Source of the DNA: Euborellia annulipes
Lineage: Eukaryota; Arthropoda; Insecta; Dermaptera; Anisolabididae
DNA: 64,000 nucleotides
Direction of reading: 5' to 3'
Assembly (NCBI GenBank): GCA_023213315.1
Contig: JAKCPI010010606.1
Coordinates: 186,001 to 250,000, forward strand
Shown here: positions 46,630 to 56,744 of the stretch, piece after piece
Position numbering within the stretch: position 1 is the stretch's first letter
Layout of the letters: each line of letters begins with the position of its first letter
The notes under the pieces: generated by a model
Told to the model about the DNA's origin: nothing
Database searches by the model: none
What the model saw: only the letters and a program-made list of their open reading frames with translations
Made by a program: the position numbers and the translations under genes

Positions 46630-46803
46630 ATAAAAATGCACATAACACATATGAAAGTCAGTTCACTTGAATCGAAGCAAGTGCACAGTACTTGATAAAG
46701 GCTGCAGAATAAGCAGTCGAAACGTTGTACAGTATTTATATTTTTAATAAATAATCAATAAACAAAAATGTGGTCTATAATTAAAAATTCCTCTAATAAT
46801 AAT
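46630..46803 (+). mobile_element. Half copy of the GTAC-type hammerhead element
   Basis: Only the right arm is present, from about TGCACATAACAC through the motif at 46688-46730 and the terminus TGTGGTCTATAATTAAAAAT. It lies about 100 bp upstream of the convertase exon. Confidence 0.6.
46688..46730 (+). ncRNA. Hammerhead-ribozyme-like motif
   Basis: GTAC helix I, altered core TTGATAA, GGCTGC / GCAGTC helix II with the 7-nt AGAATAA loop, GAAA, CG, TT, GTAC. Core segment one differs at two positions from CUGANGA. Confidence 0.45.
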
Positions 46804-46909
46804 CTTTTCATTATTTATCCTAATTAAATTCTACACATTAATATATCTTTTTTTATTATAATTAATTTACTCTTTCTAACCATAAATAAAAATGTTCTTT
46901 TCTTTCCAG

Positions 46910-47014
46910 ATCGGCAGTTTGAAGAACTTCTACCTCTTCGAACATCAGCATGTACATCGTCGTTCACTATCATATAGCGAGGAACATTTCGAAAATTTAA
47001 GTAACGACCCTGAG
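46910..47014 (+). CDS. Internal exon, furin-like proprotein convertase prodomain
   Basis: The exon encodes 35 residues starting IGSLKNFYLFEHQHVHRRS and ending LSNDPE. This matches the part of the subtilisin-like prodomain of furin/PACE4/PC5-type convertases: a G(S/G)LK(N/D)(F/Y)Y segment, then FEH.V..RS, then DPEV before the W..QQ segment encoded downstream. In the family this prodomain folds onto the catalytic domain in the secretory pathway and is later cleaved. The borders are canonical: TTTCTTTCCAG before 46910 and GAG|GTGAGT at 47014. Length 105 bp keeps phase 0 on both sides. No stop interrupts. Neighbouring coding exons are not visible, so the introns are long. Whether it is the Fur1, Fur2/PACE4 or another paralogue cannot be settled from one exon. 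Confidence 0.85.
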
Positions 47015-47809
47015 GTGAGTAGCAGTCTCATTTATTCTTTAAGCATGATTGATTTAATTAATTATGACTTTTCGACCCGGGAATTGTTATCAAATATTCA
47101 GACTATGATAATAAATCGCCTCGAAGAGCAGCGATGCTTCCCACTCCAGTTGCTTCTTGATTATTCAGGGAATAAATCATTTGAAACTAATTTGTCAATT
47201 TCGTATCCGCGTTCTGAATCAATATTTCAACTCTTTTTACTAATTGAATCGTTTCTCAATTAAATATTTCATTTTGTTTCTTATCCTAATGATCCTTAAA
47301 CTACAATCACTAACAATATATTCATATGGATTTGAAATTATAATATTTCTAAAATGTAAATCTGCCAAATTAACATTTCAAAGTTAGAAAATAAATTTAA
47401 TATTAAACACAGTTTCTCTTTCTACTACTTAGATGAATTTTCATTTCATTTTAACTTATCATTTAATATAGAAAATTTAATTGCATTGACAAAAAGTTTA
47501 ATAGTAAAAAGCATTTGTTATATATCATCCTTTATATTTCCAATTGCTACTTTTTTTTTATTTTAATTTCACTTTCAAAATCAAGTTTATTTTTTTAAGT
47601 GGTCATAAATTTTACATTATAATACGATTATCAATTAAATCGCAATTTATCGACGTTAAATTTTATATAATCAGCTATTTTTCTTGAGAAGTTAAAAAAA
47701 AAAGAAAAAGAATATTTTATGGTCATATGGGTGGTAGACCAAAGGCAAAAATTTTTTATTTGTGACCGAAACGTCGCACAGTGGGCTGAAATAGGAAAAA
47801 AGCGGCCAA

Positions 47810-48219
47810 AATTCCATGGCAACCATTTCTCTTAACTTCCCTATGAAGCACAAGAGTAAAGTGTGCTTCAAACAATTTTGAGGGCAAAATGAAAATATAT
47901 ATTTGAAAGAGCTTAGAAAAAATAATTGATTTTTAAATTCTAATCAAAATCGTTAAGAGCGAATTTTGAGAAAATCGGAAAAAAGTGAAAAAGTACATCA
48001 GTAAAGTACTAGTACTTTTTGGTCGATTTTGATTAAAAGCTTATTTTCAGGCTCCCGGGGGGTGCCTAACTTAAATATAAAATTTCAACTTCCTAGCTCA
48101 ATTCCTTCATGCTTAAAATTGAAAACACACACAAACCACTTTTTTGGATTCAGGGGACCTCAAAACGTGTATATCCATCAAAATCTCGACATCGAATTTT
48201 TGACATGAATCCAATACTT

Positions 48220-48250
<31 letters not shown>

Positions 48251-48260
48251 GTGTAAGAGA
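47810..48260 (-). mobile_element. Family A copy, hairpin end missing
   Basis: It starts at AAATTCCATGGCAACC (half-decayed X-box), continues through AAAGTACTAGTACTTTTTGG and GGATTCAGGGGACC, and ends at AATCCAATACTTTCTC and the TA-rich hairpin. Confidence 0.7.
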
Positions 48261-48599
48261 AAGTAAAAATTATTGATAATAAGAAAAAATTGACTAATAT
48301 TTTTTAGATAACGATATTAATTAATTTATAATGATATAGTCTTTTAAAAATTTTTCTCTGACCTAGCCCTTAGTCAGCTTGATAGTCCCACACCCAATAC
48401 ATTTGTTTTATTATCTAGTACTTTGTCAGATAACATAAACAAAGTATGTTTACCTATACAAGTTTGGACACAAAGCTGACGAAGGAAAAATTCCATGAAA
48501 ATGAATTTATTTATTTATTTTGAAAATAAAAAGGTGTTTGTAGGTAGAATTAGAAATCAAAGAGAGAGCAGCTAAGCATAATTTCATTTATTTCCCCTC

Positions 48600-48643
48600 A
48601 GAGCTGAAGTTTCGGTCCTCTTTAGGGTCATCTTCAGAGCACT
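48600..48643 (-). ncRNA. Hammerhead ribozyme motif (left arm)
   Basis: Minus strand: AGUGCU / AGCUCU helix I (one mismatch), CUGAAGA exact, U, helix II GACCC/GGACC, GAAA, then CU in place of helix III CG, UC. All core residues are kept; one helix III base is changed. Confidence 0.65.
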
Positions 48644-48895
48644 AGGGATGTCATTATCAATATTAACTCCCACACTTTTACATCAAGCGCTGGTTTTATT
48701 TATTTACATATATTAATTATACGTATATTTTTTAAATACTAGGTGAAATGGGTGCGGCGAACTCGGTGTGAGTCACATAATTTGCGGATTTTGTCTTTTT
48801 TTTTTAAATAATTATAATTAATATATGTAAATAAATAAAACCAGCGCTTGATGTGAAGGTAAAATGTGTGAGTTAATATTGATAATGACACCCCT

Positions 48896-48939
48896 AGTGC
48901 TCTGAAGATGGCCCTAAACAGGACCGAAACGTCAGCTCT
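48896..48939 (+). ncRNA. Hammerhead ribozyme motif (right arm), best preserved of its type
   Basis: Helix I AGTGCT / AGCTCT (five pairs, one mismatch), core CTGAAGA exact (48902-48908), spacer T, helix II GGCCC / GGACC with a 6-nt loop, GAAA exact (48926-48929), helix III CG, cleavage dinucleotide TC after G (GUC, the commonest hammerhead site). Helix III of 2 nt implies cleavage as a dimer, as known for Penelope-like hammerheads. Confidence 0.7.
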
Positions 48940-49019
48940 GACGGGAAATAAATGAAATTATGCTTAGCTTCTCTCTCTTTGATTTCTAAATTTAACTACA
49001 TATTATAAAAAAATTTCAA

Positions 49020-49670
49020 ATAAAAATCTGGTGTGACTGGCGCACAGCACACAACTTTCTCTTACCTTCAGTAATCTAAAGTTGTGTACTGTGTTTGTCA
49101 CACCAGATTTTTTGCGTCGACATGCATTTAGTTTCCGACAGAACGGTACATTCGATTTTCAAGATGTAAAATTTATATTTTGTTACCATGGCAACCATTT
49201 CTCCTATCATTTCTATGGAGTACAAGAGTAAAGTGGTCTTTAGAAGATTTCAATGACAAAATGAGAATATACATTTTAAAGAGAATCTAAAAAATAATTG
49301 ATTTTTGAATTTAAAAAAAAAAATTGTTCGAGCGAATTTTGAGAAAATCGAAAATAACTGAAAAAGTGCATCAGTAAAGTACTAGTACTCTTTGGTCGAT
49401 TTTGTTCAAAAGCTTCATGTCACGTCCCATGGGTGTGCCTATCTTAAATATAAAATTTCAACATCCTAGCTCTTTTCGTTCTTGAGATATTTTGTTCACA
49501 GACACACAGATTGACCATGTCGCGAAAACCACTTTTTTTTGGATTCAGAGGACCTCAAAACGTGTATATCCATCAAAATCTCGATATAGAATTTTTGACA
49601 TGAATCCAATACTTTCTCTCTATATATATATTACATATATATATATAGAGATAAGAGAAAGTAAAAAGCT
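49020..49670 (-). mobile_element. Family A, full-length reference copy
   Basis: The left end is the large hairpin (49025-49112; arms AAAATCTGGTGTGACTGG and CTTGTCACACCAGATTTT). Then come ATGCATTTAGTTTCCG, the perfect X-box-like GTTACCATGGCAAC (49182-49195), the AGTACTAGTACTC signature, GGATTCAGAGGACC, and the right-end hairpin ATACTTTCTCTC / GATAAGAGAAAGTA around a TA repeat. About 650 bp. No ORF of its own. Confidence 0.8.
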
Positions 49671-49879
49671 GTATATTATAATTAAAATTTAAAATCATTC
49701 AATTAAAAATAAATTAGCATTTTTAATTTTTTTTTGTTATGCAAAATTTTTTTTTAATCTTCTGAAATATTATGCCATAACTAAAATGAACTTGATAATC
49801 TCTAAACTTTTTTTTTTTTCTATTCCAAATTGAATCCGTTAAGTAGTCTTTCGTGAATACCTCGGAATTTTTTTTTTTT

Positions 49880-50140
49880 TTTGTGTGTGTGTGTGGTGCT
49901 CAATTGTGATGTTGATCCGCTCTTTTTCGCAAACTGGGAGGGATTCCCCTTCCTTTTCAGTTTTGCTAATTGAATCGAGCAGCCTTCTGCCTGGGCTGCC
50001 GACCAACTTTAATTTGTCATGCTAATTATTATAACTTTTCAATTCACAATTCCTCTCTTAACGTCATCCTGATAATTGCTTTGTTAACAATAATCTATTC
50101 CTCTCGAACAAAGCAGAGAGAGGCTCTAACTTCCACTATT
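49880..50140. other. Candidate conserved noncoding element
   Basis: A repeat-free, less AT-rich island contains a Sox/HNF-like inverted motif CTTTGTTAACAATAA (about 50078-50092), AATTGTGATGTTGATCC and TCATGCTAATTATTAT. No frame is supported. It is a reasonable enhancer candidate. Confidence 0.4.
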
Positions 50141-50499
50141 TTCGCACAACTCCATGTTTGCCTATTATTTTACTAAACTTCTCATTTAATAAGAAAATCA
50201 GAGTTTTCATTTTACTCTTTGTTTCTCATTTTATTATAATCTATTTTCTCATTAATATTTGTAATGAATGTTTTTTTTCGCTCATTCATCAAGTGAGAAT
50301 AATATTGAATGCGTTTTTATTTAATTTACTTCGATGCCTGGGGACTCCCTTCATAAGATTTAAAAAATATTTATAATTTTTTTTTTTATTTATGATTAAT
50401 TAACTTAATTAATATTCTAATTCTATATTTGATTAAGCATTTGAGTCGGCATAGCGTTTGATTCCATTAATTTTGATAAATATTTATTCAAATTTGTTA

Positions 50500-51200
50500 G
50501 TTTTACTTTAAAAAAAGTGAATTCCGGGAAATGGTATGTCTATCTCTCTGTGTGTGTGTATCTATATATGTTTACAAAATATCTCAAGACCTAAAAGAGC
50601 TAGGAAATATTTCAATTGATAATAAATTCATTTCATAAAAAATATTTAATTTTTTTTTTTTATATTTGTAAATAAATGATTAATTCATTTTTTTTTTTAA
50701 TTTCTCTTATAAATGTTAATCTATATAAAATACTGGATTCGTGGCAAAAATTCGATATTGAGATTTTGATGGATATACACGTTTGGAGGTCCCCTGAATA
50801 CAAAAAAGAGACATGGTCTGTCTGTCTGGGTTCAATTTAAAACATGAAGCAATTGAGCTAGGAGGTTGAAATTTTATATTTAAGCTAGGCACCCCTCCAG
50901 GGCATGAAAATAAGCTTTTAAACAAAATCGGCCAAAAAGTACTAGTACTTTACTGATGTAGTTTTTCAGTTTTTTTTTGATTTTCTCAAAATTCGCTCAA
51001 ACGATTTTGATTAAAATTCAAAAATCAATTATTTTTTAGATTCTCTTTAAAATGTATATTCTTATTTTGCCATTGAAATCTTCTGAAGACCACTTTACTC
51101 TTGTACTCCATAGAAAAGATAGGAGAAATGGTTGCCATGGTAACAAAATATAAATATTTTCCCATGTTTATAAATTTTGAATTCTAATATATGGGCGGAT
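50500..51200 (+). mobile_element. Family A copies, one fragment plus one long copy
   Basis: A short fragment (about 50500-50610, with AAAATATCTCAAGACC) precedes a longer copy starting at the TTTCTCTTATAAATG end (50700). That copy runs through AAGTACTAGTACTTTACTG to the X-box GTTGCCATGGTAAC at 51131-51144 and stops before the large hairpin. Confidence 0.7.
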
Positions 51201-52157
51201 ATATTTTGACAAAAAATATTTTTAGTAAAATTTACTCTTATTTATTATAATAAATATAAAATAAAATATATTCATTCATATAAATAATTTCTTATTCTGT
51301 ACTTTTTGGCTGCACACCATTGCAGAAGTTTCTTGTTTATACCTCAATAGACCTCAAGTAAAATATTTTTTTTTTTTTTAATAATAAAATTATTGTCCTG
51401 TGTGCATTCAACATAACTATGATAAATATTATTACTTTTTTTTCATTTAATAAAAGGATAAATTAATATCTCCATTAGTGAAAATAGAAAATATAATTCT
51501 CACAAGACAAGAGAAAGTTTTATTAAAAACACTAAAATAGGAAAAAGATGCAACTTAAACTGTCGTGTTAAAGGTAGCCTTTATAAATAGAATCTACACA
51601 CAGCATTTGTTGACCAACCCTTTGGGGGAGCTTTTTTTTTTTGGAACAAAACGATCTTATTATATTGCAATATATAATGCCTTTGCAGGGCAAACAATCA
51701 GAGAAAGAAAAGAGACCGGGTTTCTATAAAGATTGAAGAAAAGTTAGCAGAAACAATTTATGTTTACGCTTGACTGTACCCACCAACGCTTGTGTATGAC
51801 GTTTATATTGGAATAAGAAAGCGTTATTGGAATAAGAAGTTAATAAAAGTGGGCCGAATACTTTTCGAGACACATTTAAACAATAACGAAATGCTCTTCT
51901 TTATTTCAAATAATTTTTACTTTTTTTTAATAGGATATATTTAAAATTGATCGTGAGATAAAATTATTATTCGAATTTATCAAATGACAAAAAATATTTT
52001 CCCATCTGTTAATAGACGCAATTAAATCAGAAAAATATTATTTTTGACCATTAAAAAATTTAATTTAAACTGGTAACCGTTGGCTCTAGTTTAAACATTA
52101 TAAGTAGTATATTATTGATGTTGGGTAGACAGCCAGACAATTTCATTTCATCTGCTC

Positions 52158-52198
52158 GTAGACGTTTCGGGTGCTAATCGGTCCCCTTCCTCAGGACT
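52158..52198 (-). ncRNA. Hammerhead ribozyme motif (left arm)
   Basis: Minus strand: AGUC helix I strand, CUGAGGA exact to CUGANGA, spacer A, helix II GGG/CCC with a long loop, GAAA, CG, UC. The 3' strand of helix I has lost three bases (GAC), so helix I is not closed. Confidence 0.55.
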
Positions 52199-52217
52199 GT
52201 ATAATTGACACCTGCTC

Positions 52218-52258
52218 AGTCCTGAGGATGGGGGCGATTAGCACCCAAAACGTCGACT
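52218..52258 (+). ncRNA. Hammerhead ribozyme motif (right arm)
   Basis: AGTC / GACT helix I perfect, CTGAGGA, T, GGG...CCC, AAAA where GAAA is expected, CG, TC. The two arms carry complementary damage: this one keeps helix I but has G to A in the second core segment. Confidence 0.6.
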
Positions 52259-52369
52259 ACCAGATTGAAATAAAGTTATATTTTATTTCCCGGCTGTCTA
52301 CCCAGCATCAATCTCCAGCCAAAGAAAATATATCTTCATTATAAGTAGCTAGAATTAATTAAAACACTA

Positions 52370-52798
52370 ACAGGTTTATTCTCTAAAAACAGACGTTAAA
52401 ATTAAAAATAAACAAATGAGTGTTAAAAAGTAACGTAAAAACAATCAGCGTTAAAAAAATGTTATTCTCTAAACAAAGTTTTAACAGCGTCGTTAACATG
52501 TTGCTTTTATTTCAAAGCTATCAAAATCATAACCTTACTCTTTAGGTTAAGGAAGCCATTTTTATTTTAAACACAACCTTAAAATATTAAAGGCACCACC
52601 TAGACATGGCATTAATTTTTAACACTATTTACTAAATGTTAACGCTTTGGCTTTAAAGTTTTTGTTAACAGAATAGCTATTTGAGGCAAGAAAGTGATTT
52701 TGAATAGCATTTTTTTAACGCTGATTTTTTTTTACATTACTTTTTAACACCCATTTGTTTATTTTAAATTTTAACGTGTTTTTAGAGAATAGACCTGT
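52370..52798. mobile_element. MITE family B, most complete copy
   Basis: The ends CAGGTTTATTCTCTAAAAAC and GTTTTTAGAGAATAGACCTG are inverted. The flanks are TAA and TAG, so the target may be TA. The internal segments GTTAAAAAAATGTTATTC and GAATAGCATTTTTTTAAC are also inverted. About 430 bp, noncoding. Confidence 0.7.
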
Positions 52799-52914
52799 AG
52801 GGGCTATGTTTCAATCCCCTAGTGTTTTTTTGATTAATTTTAATTCTATTATATTTCAATATATCACTAGGTGATATATTTCAATATAGAAATCAATATT
52901 TATATATATAAAGC

Positions 52915-53060
52915 ACTAACGGTTCACGTCCGGTGTATGTCCTCTGGGACAACTCTCTCGCTGATTGGCTAGAGTCAGAGATGGGCGGAGTCGGAGGGGG
53001 AAATTTAAAACTTTAAAATATGCAAAATTGTTGCGACCTTTGCGGTTGATATATCAATAT
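52915..53060 (+). repeat. Less AT-rich unassigned segment
   Basis: CTAACGGTTCACGTCCGG followed by CTGATTGGCTAGAGTC (CCAAT-box-like) and GGGCGGAGTCGG (Sp1-like), with inverted ATTTTGCA / TGCAAAATTG words at its edge. It is promoter-like in composition and may be the head of an unidentified dispersed repeat. Confidence 0.3.
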
Positions 53061-53399
53061 AACTCTATGGGATATATATCTCGATAACAATTTTGCATCA
53101 TATATATATAAGTATGTATATTAATATATATTGAAACATCACCTTCATTTTAAATTTCGTAATATGAATCATTTTCTTGGAAGCCCTATATGGGTCGAGT
53201 TCTTTTAAAATGATCACGCTTTTAATAAGTAAGTAGAATTAATTAAAATTTTTCAAAAACACTATGTGATGTTTTAATGTATTGATTTATTTAAATATAT
53301 CACCTAGTGTTTTTGATTAATTTTAATCAATTATACCTACCAATAAATTTATTCATTTTGAAACACCCTTATAGGGCGTCCGAGAAAATGATTACATCT

Positions 53400-54280
53400 C
53401 ACGAAATCTCTTAGATATTTAAATGTCCTTAAGAAATGTTCGAAACGTAGAGTAAAATAAATTTTTCCTTCTCTGACTCTTCATCGCAATTCAATAATAA
53501 TTATTATTTATAAACCAAAAACTCAAACGTGAAAATTCATTCGTAATTTTCAAATAAAAAAATAATTTCAAAAATTTGTTTTATTAATAATTAAAAAAAT
53601 GATTGTTTTTTTTTTTTTGTAATAGTAAAAAGAAATAATGTTAAATTATAAAATTAAATAAATCAACATATTCCTTTTGAAATGACGAGATCTCTCTCAA
53701 TACAGTCTAAAATGTACTGTATTTGTAAATAAAATATTTACTTTCGTTTCAAGACTAGATAAACTCTGAAAGACCGCACTCTCTGATTTTAACCCTTGCG
53801 CCTATCAAATTTCCTTCCTACCTGGAATTTAATATTTTTTGAATTTAATAAAACGAGCCGAAGCAAGTGTATTTGCACGTGAGCAGTTTCGTTCGCCCCC
53901 GAATCACCCTTATTTTCATTCTCTCTCAGCTCCCGTTATTTACTCTACCTCACTACGTTGGAATTATTACTTTTATCGGGAAAAAAAGTGGCTTTAAAAA
54001 TTAAACAAGAAATAAGATTAAAAATTAACAAATTAAAGTTAACATATGTGAAAAATATTTAATTCAACAAAAGTGGCGTAGTGAGGCTGCATCAAATGAG
54101 GCAATTAGACATTAAACTGAAAATAGTTTCTTTTTATATTCTTTTAGAAGTATTTATTATAATTTTCTTTTGTTATCGATCTTGTGATTTTACAAAATAA
54201 AATGTTAGTGTATTAATTTAATATATTTTAATATAAATTACCACCAAATTCTTACAATATTCTTCTTCATTCATTATTAG
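53400..54280. other. AT-rich noncoding stretch
   Basis: No gene is recognised. GAAACGTAGAGTAAAAT near 53441 may be a hammerhead relic, and GTGGCGTAGTGAGGC near 54073 resembles an orphan hAT end. Confidence 0.4.
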
Positions 54281-54469
54281 AAACTCACACTTATGGAGTA
54301 TCTTTCATGGGAAATTGCTGAGATGGGTTTGCGTTTCCTTCCTCAAGAAAAGGCATCCCTGATAGACTTGGGTAAATTTTTTCTACTATGTGGATTTGAA
54401 CCTATTTGACTGATTTATCATCTCATTAATTACCTTCAATAAGGTGGCTAAATGCTGAAAAAAAACTTA

Positions 54470-55020
54470 AAAATCTGGTGTGACTGGTAGCATAGCACAC
54501 AACTTTCTCTTACCTTCGGTTATTGAAAGTTGTGTTCTGTGCTTGTCACACCAGATTTATTGTGTCGGCATATATTTAGTTTCCCGCGGTATATTGATTT
54601 GTATTTTCTTTCCATGACAACCATTTCTTCTATTTTTCCTATCAAGTGTTCTTTAAACAATTTTGAGGGTAAATTGAGAATATACATTTTAAAGAGCATC
54701 TACAAAATAATTGATTTATGAATTTTAATCAAAATCATTAAAGCCAATTTTGAGAAAATTGTAAACAACTAAAAAAGTACATCAGTAAAGTACTAGTACA
54801 TTTTAACCAATTTTATTCAAAAACTTTGTGTAATCTGAGAGTGGAGTACTTAACTTGAATACCAAATTTCAACCTCCTAGCTTGAGATATTTTGTTCAAA
54901 GATCCTCTTTTTATTTTAACTCAGATAACCTCAAAAAGTGTATTTTCATTAAAAACTTGACATGAATTCAATACTTTCTATATATTAAAATATTAATATA
55001 CATGTAATATAAAGTAAAAA
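54470..55020 (-). mobile_element. Family A copy
   Basis: Complete large hairpin (54472-54558), CATATATTTAGTTTCC, decayed X-box (TTTCCATGACAACC), AAAGTACTAGTACATT, and the right end ATTCAATACTTTC with the short hairpin. About 550 bp with small deletions. Confidence 0.75.
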
Positions 55021-56330
55021 GATTTTAGTTAATGAAAATTTTATATAGGTCTAATAATTATAAATTACATTTTAAAGACTTAATTACTTATTTTTTTAGT
55101 AATTTCAGTCTAATATTAATACAGATTTTATCTAACAAATTTCATTTATTAAAATAATAATCTTAATATATTACTGACAAAAATTAGGATTAAAATCTTT
55201 ATATTCAAAGGCGAGAAATATTTTATAATAAAAAAAAAAAAAAATAATAATAATAACGGAAAAACAGGAAGCAGTTAGTTGCCTATTTGCAAAAATGATA
55301 TATACTATAAATTTCCTTCATCTAAAAATTCATAGACTTCCCACAGGCATAAATAATTTGCATGAATCTGATTAAGTGATTAGAGAGAAGAGAAGCCCCC
55401 CCCCCCCCCCCGCCCTCCTCTCCAGCCAGAAATCGAATTTAACGTTATCTTTTAGCACTAAAATTTTTAATATATATTTGTCCATGAATGTAATTTTAAC
55501 TTTGAATAAATGTATTGTTATTAAGAGAAAAAAATAATTCATAAATAAGAAGAAAAAAAAAATAAATAAAGTTAAAAAAAATTAGAGAAATATTCTCAAA
55601 GGGTGATAATATCTTTCCAAGTCATCAGCCCTAAACTCCACTCCTACAAACAGAGGACAAAACACATGTGCCCGAGGTATTTTAATTAAAACGTTGCATA
55701 ATTAAAATAGTTTCTGTTCTGACCAAGCGAGGAAAGGCAAAAGGACATGATGAGAGAGTAAGTATAGCAGGAGTAGTCCTGCGAAATCACCCATTCCAAG
55801 TTTGATTTAACCGAGACATGAATATTGAAGGAAACCAAAAAATAAATTAAAAGAGTTACCGGAGTAACAATCAATGAAACCTTTTAAACAAATAAAATAT
55901 CACTTTTAAAGATAAAAAGTCTGGTGTGACTGGTCGCACAGATATTTTATTCGCGATAATTGATTCAAAATATCATAAGAATTGGAAAATATTTTTTTAA
56001 AAAGTTCCAAAGAATCGAAATTAACATGCAAATCCCCAACATTGGCTTGAAAGGAAGACCCAGAAAATGAATTTGAAAAATCTAAAATACTACACCAGTA
56101 AAGTATACTTCAAACAATTTCCACGAAAAATTTTACTAATATACTTTTTAAAGAGCATCTAGATTTATGAATTTTAATCAAAATGGGAAAACATTTATAT
56201 TTTTCTACCATGGCAACCATTTCTCAACTTAGATTTAAACTTTCTGCCGTAAGCTCAAGTTGAAACATTATGTATATATGAAAGGTAAAATACACTAGGC
56301 TATGTTGTTCAAGGTTTTTTTTATTAATTA

Positions 56331-56372
56331 AAATTAATACGTATTTCGACAATACTGTCATCATCAGAAGTG
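56331..56372 (-). ncRNA. Hammerhead ribozyme motif (left arm)
   Basis: Minus strand: CACUU, CUGAUGA exact, U, GACA / UGUC, GAAA exact, UACGUA, UU, then AAUUU instead of AAGUG, so helix I is shortened. Confidence 0.65.
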
Positions 56373-56702
56373 GTTTTATAAAATGAATACATCGTGAAGT
56401 TATCTACATTAAATACATCATAAAAATATATGTTTACAAAGATTGTGTATGTGAATACTTAGTATTAGGATACATAGATGGTGTTACTGTTGCATATATG
56501 GCGGGTATATTTGAAATTAGTATATTCTAGGCACAAAACATATTTGAGCAATCTATGTATTCAACTATACCCACCATATATGCAACAGTAACACCATCTC
56601 TGTATCCTAATACTAAGTATTCACACACACCATCTTGGTAAACATATGTTTTTATGATGTATTTAATGTAGATAACTTCACGTTGTATTCATTTTAAAAA
56701 AC

Positions 56703-56744
56703 CACTTCTGATGATGACAGTAATGTCGAAATACGTATTAAGTG
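56703..56744 (+). ncRNA. Hammerhead ribozyme motif, fully consensus
   Basis: Helix I CACTT (56703-56707) / AAGTG (56740-56744) perfect, core CTGATGA (56708-56714) exact, spacer T, helix II GACA-GTAA-TGTC perfect with a tetraloop, GAAA (56728-56731) exact, helix III palindrome TACGTA, and TT at 16.1/17, which is allowed (UH). Every hammerhead requirement is met except an intramolecular helix III; the palindrome could pair between two copies. The extra U between CUGANGA and helix II is shared by nearly all copies here. Confidence 0.78.

Larger units (their letters stand above)
48536..49003. mobile_element. Inverted-pair hammerhead element (CG type)
   Basis: The outer arms are AGAAATCAAAGAGAGAG and its complement, followed by GCTAAGCATAATTTCATTTA. 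The inner arms extend to ACATCAAGCGCTGGTTTTAT and TAATTATAATTAATATATG. About 466 bp in all; the unique loop is about 80 bp. Both motifs face outward. Confidence 0.75.
52115..52311. mobile_element. Compact inverted-pair hammerhead element
   Basis: The termini TTGATGTTGGGTAGACAGCC and GGCTGTCTACCCAGCATCAA are inverted repeats. The whole element is 197 bp, so the two motifs are only about 20 bp apart and face outward. This is nearly the minimal form of the class. Confidence 0.75.

Noticed and set aside
46892..46909. ATG at 46892 as a start codon of the convertase exon
   Set aside because: It lies in the pyrimidine tract and AG of the splice acceptor, so the reading frame upstream is intronic.
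47015..47263. Continuation of the convertase frame past 47014
   Set aside because: The frame stays open for 83 codons, but the GAG|GTGAGT donor and loss of convertase similarity show that it is intron.
47765..47785. GAAACGTC as another hammerhead
   Set aside because: No CUGANGA segment or helix II was found upstream, so it is left as a chance match or relic.
53430..53455. CTTAAGA ... GAAACG as a hammerhead
   Set aside because: The core is changed and helix II does not pair. It may be a relic but is not supportable.
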